Assembly (NCBI RefSeq): GCF_031755915.1
Contig: NC_083387.1
Span: forward strand, 22,446,501 to 22,510,500
DNA: 64,000 nt
Direction: 5' to 3'
DNA from: Ziziphus jujuba
Taxonomy: Eukaryota; Streptophyta; Magnoliopsida; Rosales; Rhamnaceae
Under the pieces are notes generated by a model. That model saw only the letters and a program-made list of their open reading frames with translations, searched no databases and was not told the DNA's origin. The stretch's first letter is position 1, and every line of letters begins with the position of its first letter. Shown here in pieces: positions 51,480-63,461 of the stretch. The position numbers were made by a program, and so were the translations under genes.

Positions 51480-52302
51480 ACACTTGTACAATTTCCTCTT
51501 GCTAATTCAGATTTTGTTTTTAGTTTTTGTACATGATTCTCGTGTCAATATGATGTGTAAGGATCCAATTTCATTATTAAATTCTCCATATTATTTAATA
51601 TGTGGAAAAGCAATAAATAAGAAGGATGATAATTTAAATGGATGGTAATTGAGTTCTCAAATATTGGCTCTCTAGTTTCTGACCATTAGAACTTATTTGA
51701 ATGGTATGCATTAAAATGTAGTTAGTTTTAGATTGTAAAATGTGATTCCCAGCTTGCAAGCTTCTTCCAATTACTTTTACATGAACGGCTCCACGATAGT
51801 ATGTCCAAACGAGAGTTGGTAGGAGGGAATTAATTGTGCACTTGTGGAAACTATTTAAATAAATAGATATGAAAGTGTAAAATAAATGTAACAGTTTTCC
51901 ATTTCTCATCTACCCTCATTTTTCATGAACTGTCAAATAAAGTGGGAAATATTAAAACAATTTTTTTTACCATCTCTCATTTCTCATCTACCTTCATTAA
52001 CTTCTATCCCTTTCTCTTACTCTCCCTGCTACCACATTAAATGAATCCTGTGTGTCTTCCTCTCTCTTTCTCTTTTGTTGGTTACGTACCTTTCAGCCTT
52101 TCTTTGCATTGACGAACATTGCAGAAAACACAATACCACCTTCAGTTCAGTTCACTCTCCCTGCATACCCTCAACCTTTTATGATAACAACAAGACTAAA
52201 AATCTCCATTGTGGAGCCCATACACTTCAAAAGGGTGTAATTAAATTGTACGTTTCTGTGGATCAGAGTTAAAGATTTTTTGGTATTTGTATATATGTAC
52301 AA

Positions 52303-52336
<34 letters not shown>

Positions 52337-53300
52337 ACAGATATGTATACATTTTTCCCTTATATTGGATTCATCGTTTGTCACGTTTTGACATGATATA
52401 TAAGTGCAAGTTCTATGTTGGTGCTATTTTATGTAAAACAATCCATAAATGGTTCAGAAATTTCCATTTGAAAATTACAACCTTTATTTGTTACATGCGG
52501 TCCATCAGTAATTATGAAACACTTGCTTGTTGGAAAATTTAACGGCGGTTCCATCGGAGTAGTTAATTTTTCCATTTCCTAAAAGCAAACCAATTGGACA
52601 ATCGAATTTGTCCACTTCTCTAATGTTATTGTAAACGAATGAGATGCTAAATGTAACTATATTTATGATGTTTAACAAAATAATCCACAGAACACCACAT
52701 TGTCAACATTGCATCCATTCAAGCTAACGTTATGTTATGATTTAGCACATGTGCCACAGATTTGACATCTTAATCTACTTGATCCACTATGTCTGTCAAG
52801 AGTAGCTATTCTACTAGGTGTTAATATGCAACATTTAAACAGCATTTGTACTCATTTACATAAAATCCATTTGTATTTGTATTTAAAATGCTATTCTACT
52901 TATTTGCATTTAAAATGCTATTCCACTAGGCATTAATAACATAATTGTTTGGCTTATTTTCTGTACTTATTTACTGAAAATGCATTTGTATTTGTATTTA
53001 AAATGCTATTCTACTTATTTGCATTTAAAATGTTATTCCACTAGGCATTAATAACATAATTGTTTGGCTTATTTTTTGTACTCATTTACTGAAAATGCAT
53101 TTGTATTTTTTTCATTACTTTTGCTTCAGGATTATAGTTAAACCTTCCAGCAAAGATTCTACGATTGCAATTATTTTTAGTCATATGACCTCACGAATTA
53201 CCACAAGCTTGTGACAAGTAGATACTTAGTATGTTTTGAATTGGTAAACCCTTTATGCTCAATGTCACAAATTTCAGTTTTACTTTTCTATGATGGAACA
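51480..53300. other. Non-coding interior of the element with tandem repeat
   Basis: AT-rich sequence with no supported gene. Positions 52868-53110 contain just over two copies of a 115-bp tandem repeat (TATTTAAAATGCTATTCTAC, CACTAGGCATTAATAACATA). An AT/GT dinucleotide run lies at about 52300-52336. Confidence 0.6.
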
Positions 53301-53378
53301 TGGAGTGTATGTTCTGAAGGTACCTGAAGATACCAATGTCAAAGAACGAAGATTATACGTATCAAAAGGAATTGTACG

Positions 53379-55790
53379 TTGGCAGAACTTGAAGATGTTG
53401 TCTACAACGCTCTCAACTTAGATTCTACACAACATCAATTAATCTTCAAGTTCATATACCATGTGTGTTTTTCATGTGAGCCGTACATTGTGGAAAATGA
53501 TGAAGACCTACAAAGTTTTATAGAAGAGTATAATTCACACAGACCTCAAGACAGATCTCCACTTATTGTTGATGTGTTATCCAGGGTTCCACAGAGTATT
53601 AATACTGCTGGATGTGTTGTGAATAGGATACCTACAAGTTCAGGATTTATGATTATTGCCCTACTATCTGCAGTTCCCGAGACAGCTACTTGTACCTCTA
53701 ATGCTGACATGCAGTCCCCAGCGACCGAACTTCATGTGCTGAAAACTCAACCTGGATTCTCTGAAAATCAAATTTGTGAAAACAATGTGCAATCTGTGGA
53801 ACATGATCATGATAATGAGCTCTTCGACATTAATGATATGAATGAATATCGTGGACATGATTATGATCAAGATGAACAATTTGAGGTTGAGGTCAACACT
53901 GATCGTAGTGAAGATGGGTTACGAGACATTTGTTGGACCCAACATTCGGGACTTTCAACTGATGATAGTCGACATGGTGAGTCTCCTTATGGTAGTAGTC
54001 CAATTGATAATGTGAATGATGATATGCTTGCCTCTCCTTGTACCAAAAACCATTTGGACATTTGACAGGATTCTACTGCAACCATGGCTGAACTTAGGGT
54101 TAACCATCGCTTCTCATCCGTCAATGCCCATGAAATCATTCGAATCAACCAACTCTTTGCGAGTAAGAATGCGCTACAGCAGAAGATTAGTCTTTCTGCA
54201 CTAAGGATAAATTTTGAATTCAAGGTCAAGAAGTCAGATAGAGTCCGATATGAGGTTGTATGTGCAAACGGTAATTGCATGTGGCGAATGCTTGCTACCA
54301 AATTACATGGTCATAATACAGAGGCCTTCATGATTAGGGCCTTCAAGGATGAGCATATTTGCTCTTTAAATATCATGAAAAGGGATCATCATCAAGCAAC
54401 AAGTTCAGTTATCGGAGACATCATCTAGCCAACGTTTGATGGGATTTCAAGGCAATACAAACCTCGAGATATCGTGCATGACATTCGCTCTAATTACGGA
54501 GTAAACATAAGCTACAACAAAGCATGGGCTGCTAAGGAAGTTGCATTATCAGGTTTGTGGGGCACGCCAGAAGATTCATATGCAAAAATTCCTTTATGGA
54601 GTCACGTTTTGAAGAGCAAAAATCCGGGCACATTTACTCGAATTGAAACTGACGATTAAAACATATTTTTATATTTTTTCATGGCACTTGGAGCTAGCAT
54701 TAGTGGGTTTCAGCGTATGTGGAGAGTCGTAGCTGTCGATGGAACTACACTGAAGAATAGATATAGAGGTTTGTTATATATTGCATCATGTTTGGATGGG
54801 AACAATCAAATTTATCCACTTACTTATGGAATAGGCCCTGGGGAGATGGATGCGGCTTACACGTGGTTTTTTGAGAGCTTTAAAGAAGCATTTGGGGATG
54901 ATCCGAATATAGCTTTTATATCGGATAGACACAAGAGCATTACAAAAGCAATACGTACAGTTTGCCTTAATAATCACCATGGCCACTGCACATATCATCT
55001 TGGTACAAATTTACATGCTAAGAAGTTTAAAGGTAATGTCAATGCGATTATATCAACTTTTAATGATGCAGCTAGAGCATATATTGTTGAGGATTTTGAT
55101 AAGGCCATGCAGCTTTTAGAAGGGGTTAGTATTGAAGCTGTACAATATCTCAAGGATGCAAGTCCTTCAAAATGGGCTAGATCACATTTTCCGAGTAATA
55201 GATACAACATAATGACAACTAACATTGCATAGAGCATGAACTCTGTGCTTATTGATGCTAGGGATAAACATGTTTTGCCATTACTATATCACATTAGTGA
55301 TGTCTTGCAAAGGTGGTGGTATGAACGTCGAACTAACGCAGCTGCAATGCAAACTCCTGTTACTAATTGGTTGGAAAAAATCATGTAGGAGCGCTCAAAT
55401 AATGGCAGAGGCTTACGTGTTATGCCAATGAACTTATATGCGTTTCAAGTTGTTGGCCATGGCATGTTCGTTGGAGTTGTTAACTTAGAAAATAAGACGT
55501 GCTCATGCAAGGAATTTAACATTGATGGATTTCCTTGTGTCCATGCAATTGCAGCATGTAAGCATCGACATATTTCTCCATATTTCCTTTGCTCGGCGCA
55601 TTACTCAGTTGACTGACTCTGTGATGCATATTCGGAAACCATATATCCACTTGGAGATAAATGTCAGTGGCATGCTCCAGATGATGTCATAAACTAGGTT
55701 GTACTTCCACCTCAAATTGGCAAATAGTCAGGAAGACAGAGAAAGAAGAGGATTCAATCTCAAGGAGAGGAGCAAACAGGTTGGCCACAG
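53379..55790 (+). pseudogene. MURA-type Mutator-like transposase, degenerate
   Basis: A single reading frame runs about 2.4 kb and is interrupted only by stop codons: 54063, 54426, 54657, 55230, 55386, 55614, 55695 and 55725. No frameshift is needed. In order it shows an N-terminal region with an acidic stretch, the MuDR-type DNA-binding domain (FEFKVKKSDRVRYEVVC...CMWRM, about 54090-54360), the MULE DDE domain (VAVDGTTLKNRYRG and AFISDRHKSI, about 54690-55010), and a SWIM zinc finger (CSCKEFNIDGFPCVH, about 55497-55541). The TAG at 55230 follows TTNIA, where family members usually have Glu-Ser. The source element would have encoded a protein of about 790 or more residues. This copy cannot. 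Confidence 0.88.
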
Positions 55791-55969
55791 CAGCCGATCA
55801 TGCTCCGCCGCCGTACCTCTTGATAGCACTACCAACCAATAGCACCATTGAACCGAAGGCCCATCAATCGCGTGATGCTATATTCAGACAATGGGGCCAT
55901 GTTATGCGGTATGCATGTGTATGCAATGTAGTCAGGAATGCAATTAGTTGCTCAACCGCGTAACATGTG

Positions 55970-56560
55970 AAAAAAATACAAATGCATTTAAAACACGTAA
56001 GGGGACTTGTGGGGCCCAAAAAATTGGTAAAATGTGATTACCATAGGAGTTTCGGTAATTACCGACGAAACCTACGGTAATTTTTTCAGAGAGTATATGT
56101 TGGTTACCGAATGTTTCATCGGGAATTATCGAATGTCTACAGTCATCGTATTTTTTTGGCCAATTTGAGAGCTTTTTAAGCAATTTTGGGATTTTCTCTC
56201 ATTACGATCATTTGATAATCCATATGTTGCATGTTTTTTCATTTAACACACGTAAGGGGACTTGTGGGGCCCAAAAATTGGTAAAATGTGATTACCACTG
56301 GGGTTTCGGTAATTACCGATGAAACCTACGGTAATTAAATATTTTTGCCAATTGGAGAACAGCTTCGGAACATTTGGGGTTTTGATGTTTGGGGGCATTG
56401 ATGAATGTATAATTTGCATGTTGTTGCTGGAAACACCCAATTAGCTGAGTATTTGGAGAAAAAAAATGTTAATTCATATTACCGAAAGCGTTTCGGTAAT
56501 TACCAATGGTGAATCGAGAATTATCGATGCACCATCGGTAATCATCTTTGCTTTAATTTT
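55970..56560. repeat. Palindromic repeats between convergent genes
   Basis: A segment beginning ACGTAAGGGGACTTGTGGGG is present twice (about 55995 and 56250). Each carries the palindrome TCGGTAATTACCGA, and variants recur at about 56490. A related pair, GGTAATTACCGATG and CATCGGTAAT, lies at 59911-59938 inside the first intron of the Ulp1-type gene. The position between two convergent 3' ends suggests a structural or transcription-ending role, but this is inference. Confidence 0.7.
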
Positions 56561-56686
56561 TATCACAACCGAGGGTCTTCTTTCCTCTTTTTTTTTTTTT
56601 TTTTTTCAATGGTTGTCATTACTAAAGATAGGTTCAGCATATTAAGATAACATTAGTATAGAATGTCATAACATTAAACATATGAT

Positions 56687-59600
56687 CTACATTGAAAGTT
56701 TATTAAAGTACAAATCAACAGCATATTTTTTTCTAAAAAACATAATGTCTTGCGGGCCAAATGAAGGATTCTCCTCACTACTCTTGTATTCAATAAATTT
56801 CAAAGTGTAGACGCCACAATCACCCCTGCAGAATAGCATTAATGATTAGCATTAATGAAAACCAACCACGTGTATTTCCACACATAACCACAATAAAACA
56901 GCAGCAATAGAAGTTGTTTGAAATGACAACACATTCATACCCATTATCTTGGCGGGGTGCATCTTTGATCATGGTCATCGTGAATGGCTCTAAAGTGGGA
57001 GGCATGTCCGGATTCTTCTCGTAATATCCCCCATCCCTCAATAGGTAAAGCAGCATATACGTAAGGCATTCCGCATTGTTCAACTCTTTATTCTGGACAT
57101 ATTTATTTTCCATATTTGGATCGTATAAATCAATATGTCGGGCCTTCAAGTCCACACATGCTGCCAACCAATGTGCACCTCCATTGTTGACAGGGATGTA
57201 CACCTGCAAATTAGAACATAACCTCATTATCCACAAAATGGGAAACTTAGTGAGAATTTTTTTAAATATATGTAGGGACTTACATAATCACATCTCCGCC
57301 ACAGCACGCTAGGTTTGGGTGACTTCCCACGCACATAGCTACAAAGGGTCGCAACACATGAATATGTGCTACGAGATGCCCTCCATATAGGATAACACCC
57401 TTTGATGGATGACTGCCAAATAATGGAATATATACAATATAAAGTATCATCAATATAACATTAAGTAATGCAGTAACATCCCATCATCTTACCCAAAATA
57501 ACACGTCTAATGTGGCACAGGTGTGGGTGAACATCTTCTCATTCTCAAACTGCCTTTTTCGTATGAAATACAAAATAGTGTCAATATGCTGCAAAACCAC
57601 ATTAAAGGAAATAAATAACAAGTGCGAGGTGATAAATAAAACATCATTCCAAACGTAGGAACACAATGATTTTACATGAACATAAAGCATATAACTTATA
57701 TCGGAATTCAACCATCCTTCAAAGGTAAGTAGCTCAGCAAAAAATTTATTTCCCACCGTCATATAAGATGTACACACGGTTGCTTCCTTCGGTGCCACCC
57801 TATACCACTCATCGAACGCCCTCTCCTTCGATGCATTAATATGTCGATTAAGATTAAATTTGACCTTCTTTTTACACGGGTCGGTGTAAGGAGAGATGAC
57901 GTGATGTGACTGGTGGTAAACTCTACCAAATCTGCTTATATCACGAACGTTATGCGTCCAATCTTCCACCTCAATCTCAGCTGATTGGTCATGATGTGGA
58001 CTGTCAGCTAAAGCACCGATATCCCACCCGAAATGCAAAGGCCGATATGGCACCAAAGCCCAGGAATCCTCCAGATAGGGTCCTCTAGGTATGATAGGCT
58101 CAAATGGTGTAGTACAATCATCATCCTCCTTCCTACCATTAGAATCGTCTATGGGTGCATCAAATTCTTCGGCTTGCTCTCCAAATGACGATGCCATAGG
58201 GGATGATGGTCGAACTGAAGATGACGGTGAATGGCTGTGCATATGATGTTCGGCCTGCAAAACACAATAGTTATTTTGCAGTTCCCAAACTCTAACAACA
58301 AATAATTATTGAATTACAATATATAATTTAATAATGCTGAAACACTAGAGTACACTAAGTTGTCTAAATGATACCTGATTCTTTTGTTGGTCAATAACAG
58401 AACTAAGCATCTTCCTTAACGCTGCCATCTCTTTATTTAATTCATCAAATTTTGCCTCCAAGCAAGCAAGCTAATCAATATCAATATCCAAAACATAAGT
58501 CAACATATATTAGTACAACATATGAAATACAAATTTGCGTGCAAGTAACAATTGCATACCCTGAAATTAGCATCTGGAGGGCCACTAAAATGCTCCTCAC
58601 CTTTGGACGCATCTTTAGTGCCAACAGTGGCTATTGGTGCTACAAGTGGAGGTGACGTGTAGCGAACTTCATGTATGTTAACTGCTATTGTTCGCCAGTA
58701 ATCCATAGTCTTCTCCTCATCGGCAGCATCTAACCTCTAGTGCACAACATACTACATGAAATGAAGAAAGGAAAAAAAAGTAAATTTGGAAACTGACTAT
58801 GGTAATGTAACTTGAATGTAGTTGTACCATATAGTCTAAAAAAAATTTGCCTTACATTGCTATTTGAGGTGAACCAATTATGGACAGCAAAATGGTTCGG
58901 TTGACTTGTAGCATGCCATTCAAAGATCCTCGGACAACGGGTTTCCCACCGGTCGGTAAATTGGTTACCAAAATCAGGGATTGCTTCAAACCCCCCACAA
59001 CTACAAAATATAAATTATAGGTTATTAAATATAATTTTTAAGTAAACGCTACATGTATTAAATATATTACCGTACTTGAAATGCCAATGGAAAACCTTTT
59101 AGGTCATAATACTGTGATTTATTCTTTACTGCACGTCCTCTATGCTGGAATGCATTGTGGAATGAGTTGATCGTCTCCTTGTAGCTCAGAATGCCCCAAG
59201 GGTAGGAATTAAATACCTCGATATCAGCAACCAAATCAATGAATTTTCTATTTATTTGAACCCTCGGATCCATTCCGAGTACATCATGAACTAAGAAATA
59301 TAGTAACACAATTCTTACAGCATCCCAATCATCCACAAAAAGTGTACCCTTGAATATTCATTCCAGTTCAGGCGGTTTCAAGTCAGTCCTGTCATCTAGC
59401 AACCTCGTGAGCAGCTCCTTTCCTTTGGAAATTTGCATATCATACATGGAAGGGTACCTACAAAAATTTAAGCCACTAATGAGTGCGAATTCCCACTTCG
59501 TAAATCGCGCTCTAGATCCGCCGAAGTTAAACTTCAGTACTTCTAGATTGTTGGACACAACTCGTCTGCAAAGCAGGTGATGCACTACCTGACCAGAGAA

Positions 59601-60238
59601 CCGGAGGTTCTTCATGTCAAGTAAGTGTCCAAAACATGTTTGTCTATACTTTTCCAGCTGCTCACTTGTGAGGACACTTGTAATTACTTTGTTTGCTTCT
59701 ATTGGATTCCCGAATGAATGTGCCCTAACTTTAAATATATCGGCATCCTGAAAGATTCGTTCCTTTGGAGCATTGATGGGCTGCAAAATAAATTACATAA
59801 ATAGAACTGACATCAACGATTTAGTCATACCCTATTTTTCCACCCTAACTTGATAATAATAATTTCCAACTAAATCTTAAGACATATGGGTTCACATTTT
59901 TGCACAAGTGGTAATTACCGATGTAACCATCGGTAATCAATCTACAATGAACTAAAAAAAATCCCGATGGCCATCGGGTGAAGTTTTTCTTGAGTTTTCA
60001 CATTCATGAATAAATACTGACAGACGTCTTATCATTTACCGCATAAAACAACATAAATGAATATAAAACTTACCATATCAGATGGGGGAGAGGAAAGTGG
60101 AATGTGCCCTCGAAGTTTGGCACTTTCCGTCTCAGCTTTGGATTTCTGCCTAGTAGTTCGTCGACGCTTAGAGTCGGGTGCTGCTGTGCTACCACCGCGT
60201 CTCTTACTTTCCACCTTCTTAACTCCCTTCTTCGGCAG
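56687..60238 (-). pseudogene. DUF1985/Ulp1-like cysteine protease gene of the Mutator-like element
   Basis: Multi-exon gene convergent with the transposase. Exon 1 (about 60238-60074) encodes a basic leader (SKRRRTTRQKSK). The expected ATG before PKKGVKK reads CTG. The next exon starts at 59780 and encodes a DUF1985 region (CFGHLLDM, VVHHLLCRRV, WEFALISGLNF) with one in-frame TGA at 59358-59360. It continues with DAVRIVLLYFLVHDV and SYPWGILSY. A predicted coiled coil (FDELNKEMAALRKML, about 58395-58450) and an acidic linker exon (57484-58260) follow. The Ulp1 fold has NNGGAHWLAACVDL (His), DLYDP (Asp), APRQDNG (Gln) and GDCGVYTLKF (Cys codon 56816-56818), ending at a TAG at 56687. The last splice junction seems to have lost one base. 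Protease residues are present, but the start, stop and splice lesions make an active product doubtful. Confidence 0.78.
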
Positions 60239-62333
60239 ACATCACAAGTTCCTCTTTGGTGCCATTATAAAGTACAACCTACAAATGTACATTGACAACA
60301 TTAATAAACTTTTATCTACCTTTAACCACATTGTCAACTATGTATACATATATAAATATCTGCAATCCTCAATTTCATACGCTCTCTTCCTAAGGATATT
60401 GTGTATGCCATCTACAAAACATTTACTGAACATTTACTGTATAGTAGTGTGTTTACTTCTAAATCTTTCTATCTTCTTCTTCTTCTTTAATTTTTTTTTC
60501 TTTTTTGGGGATAAAGTGTTTGCGTGTTTGCCTCTAGCTAACCATGTACCTAAAATTTTATGCACCGATCTTCTCTCTCTCTCTCCCTCTCTCTCTATAT
60601 ATATATATACCTTTAGAAAGTACTAACTCTGGAATTCTCAACTTCAATTCTAATTAATCATAAAGTATTTTTCTCTTATCTCCAAGTACTGATTTTTAGT
60701 AATGAATTACCCTAGCAAAAAGGAAGAAGAAAAAACTTAAAAGAAAAAAGAAGGTCTGAAAAGCAACTAAGATTTCTAATGCAACTGTAGTCTAAAGTGG
60801 GGTTTTAATAGAGCAACCGACAATTGTGGCCAATTATGATGCTACACGCAGAAGCAGATAGAGTGAAATATTGAAATGACTGGAGAGGAAGTAGTCAATG
60901 CACCCAAAATAGAAAAACAAGAAAGTGAAGTATAGAGGTGGAAGACTACATAGAAGCTACGCAACAGACAGATTGTTATAAGCCAATCAAAAGCAGCCCT
61001 TAGACTGTATATATACATATCATATTCATGTTATATTTAATTATTTCTTACCATACAATATATGTCTAAAAAATGTGCACAGAAAGTTGCAGACTATAAT
61101 CTAAACATATAGGTTAAGCTGGACTGCAACATGTCCACCACTTCTATATGAGTATGTCAACTAATGTAGCTACATGTCTTCCCCATACTGCTTGTGTTTA
61201 ACCTGATTTGGTTATAAAAGCTCAGACCTACCGACACCTATATATGCTATACAAATCATTCACTTTATATTTATTTTATCTGTATAATTAGTTTAGGGTC
61301 AAGGATTTATCTATATACAAATCCAAAAAAAAAAATATAATTAGTTTCCTAAGGGTCAAGTACGTTCTTAAAAAAATTCTTCTTTTCAACCCACAAAAGC
61401 AGTTTTCTAGACAAAGTTTGAGTATCATGCACGAGTGAGATAACATCTTTAGCTTAAGGATTTAAACTTCGATCAGGGTAAAAATCCTTATATCCCTAAG
61501 TTGTAACAAATATATATATATACATATATTATGTATTTTTATTACAAACTAACATTATTCTTCATCAAATTCATTGATTTCCTTGCCTTCATCCTTTGTT
61601 TAGTTTCCATGCTCAGGGATGTCGATGGAACCCAAAAAAATTAAAAACGACTTGTCGTCTGGGTGTCGTTCATCCCAGACGACATGTCGTTCGATCCATC
61701 TTCAACCTTTGTCCGGGTTGACCCGAACCCGCCTGAACCGATCCCGATCCGATTCTTGACCCGGTTGTTTCTCCCACCTCCGGCCACCGTTCAAGGCATT
61801 TTTTTCCTCTTTTCATTTCCTACTAATAACCAATATCAATCTATCCTAAAACCTAGGTTATAATCACTTCCATACAAAAATCTAAATGTTCAAAAATTCT
61901 ACATTTTTAATCGGTTCTAAACACAAATCACAAGTTTCAATGTCTCACATTGTACTAAATTTGTAAGTATTTAACGGTAAGGCAACAAATAAACACAAAA
62001 ATAAAAAATAAAAACGCACACGAGTCCACGGCAAGGCAACAAATAAACATAAAAACAAATCCACACCGATCACGGCAAGGCTAAAAATCCACACAAAAAC
62101 AAACTCACACCGGTCCCACAGCAACAAATAAACAAAAATATTCAAACAATTACCTCGGACAGTGCTGAGATGAGATGAACTTTTGTTTGGCTTTTCCACG
62201 ACAAATTTGGTTTTTTGTATTTATGTATATTCGTGTAAAAACAAGTTTGTTTAGAAAAAGTAGATTTTTGTTTTGTTTAAAATATAAAAGGATATGTAAG
62301 TTATTTTTTTTGTTTTAAGGTTAAAATAGATAT
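60239..62333. other. 5' region of the Ulp1-type gene and right arm of the element
   Basis: AT-rich, with CT-rich and AT-repeat runs at 60570-60610 and 61510-61530 and no supported gene. Positions 61646-61691 form a strong hairpin. About 61980-62120 contain several copies of CGGCAAGGCAACAAATAAAC-like sequence in tandem. Confidence 0.55.
61646..61691. repeat. Long hairpin in right arm of the Mutator-like element
   Basis: Arm 61646-61663 (AACGACTTGTCGTCTGGG) pairs with 61674-61691 at 17 of 18 positions around a 10-base loop. It is GC-rich relative to its surroundings. Confidence 0.8.
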
Positions 62334-62431
62334 TGAAGGGTAGAAAAAAAAAAAAAAGATAGAAAATGAAGGGATAAAAATCGTGAAGCTCATCCCTACG
62401 GGGGCATTGGGCCAAATTCTCCTTAAAATTT

Positions 62432-63461
62432 CCTATCCTAGTTTGAAATTATATGTAGTCATCTGAATAATAAGTAAAGAGGCGTGTGTTAAATTACCCG
62501 AATGAAGGAACTCAATTTTGATTTTTCTTGTTTTCTTTTTTTTTTTTCCCCATTGCAGGTAGTTTGAATTTATAGAAATAACGATTACTTTAATAAAAGG
62601 AAATGCGAACTAAAAAGACATATTGATTAATGAACTTTTGATGGGTCAAAATTTTGTCTTGTCATATATAAAACTAGATAATAATTTATCAATTGAACTG
62701 TTTACTTAGAGAGGATGGGGCAAAGCCGAAGCGATTATTTGATTGGACTATTACTGTATATTTCAGTATTTTTTATAAAAAAAAAACAATAAATAAAATA
62801 AGACTGCTACCGAATGCTTCGTTATTTATTATAAATAAATAAATAGTATTTTTGGTTGGGTTGCTGATCTTGTAAAGATAAGCAGGTTTTTCAATATTTT
62901 TCTCAGGAGTGAAGAAATAGTCCGCTTCATTATCAACTTTGCTAATGTAATGAATTTTTTTCATATATGGTATATATCATAATTCGAATACATGTTTTTT
63001 CTTTTTTAATATATATATTTATATACACAGACATTAACAAAGATATGTAACGTTGTTACATTACATAAGGTGTGTTAATATAATTGGATGATGAGATAAA
63101 TTTGATGAAGCTGGTGTTTCAATTTCTTGTAAAGCATTCTTATCGGTTTTCCTAAATTTATAGAAATGCTACATATCATCACAATCCATCTGGTACCATG
63201 CTGCTATTTATTCCACAGCCCACATTGTTTGTGGTTAAAACTTGATAATCACAAGTCCAAAAAAGTGTCTCCCATTATTCAAAACTCACATGCTCTAATT
63301 ACTCTCCGCTTCTTATTACATCTCCCACCCTGTATTATATATATATATATATATATATGTACATATATTATATGATCTATACATTTCACTGGCCCTCCAA
63401 AACTATTTGTGCCCTCAAACATCTTGTAACTAAGAGGAATTGAAAATCAATTTATAAGGCC
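62432..63461 (+). promoter_or_regulatory. 5' flank of third monooxygenase copy
   Basis: Conserved monooxygenase upstream region, closest to the orphan flank at 12604-13601. An AT run lies at about 63337-63358. The Mutator-like element is inserted at its distal edge, about 1 kb from the ATG. Confidence 0.65.

Larger units (their letters stand above)
48434..62422. mobile_element. Mutator-like element with Ulp1-type gene, about 14.0 kb
   Basis: Bounded by the 9-bp target duplication TTAAAATTT (48425-48433 and 62423-62431). The single empty site is at 12595-12603 in copy A. The termini are inverted repeats of about 89 bp (48434-48522 and 62334-62422) sharing TTTGGCCCAATGCC, GGGATGAGCTTCACGATTTT and a TCTACYCTT end. 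Inside are a MURA-type transposase frame on the plus strand, a convergent DUF1985/Ulp1 gene on the minus strand and a captured host-gene fragment. Mutator-like elements with Ulp1-like genes are known from plants (the Kaonashi type in Arabidopsis). Confidence 0.95.
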
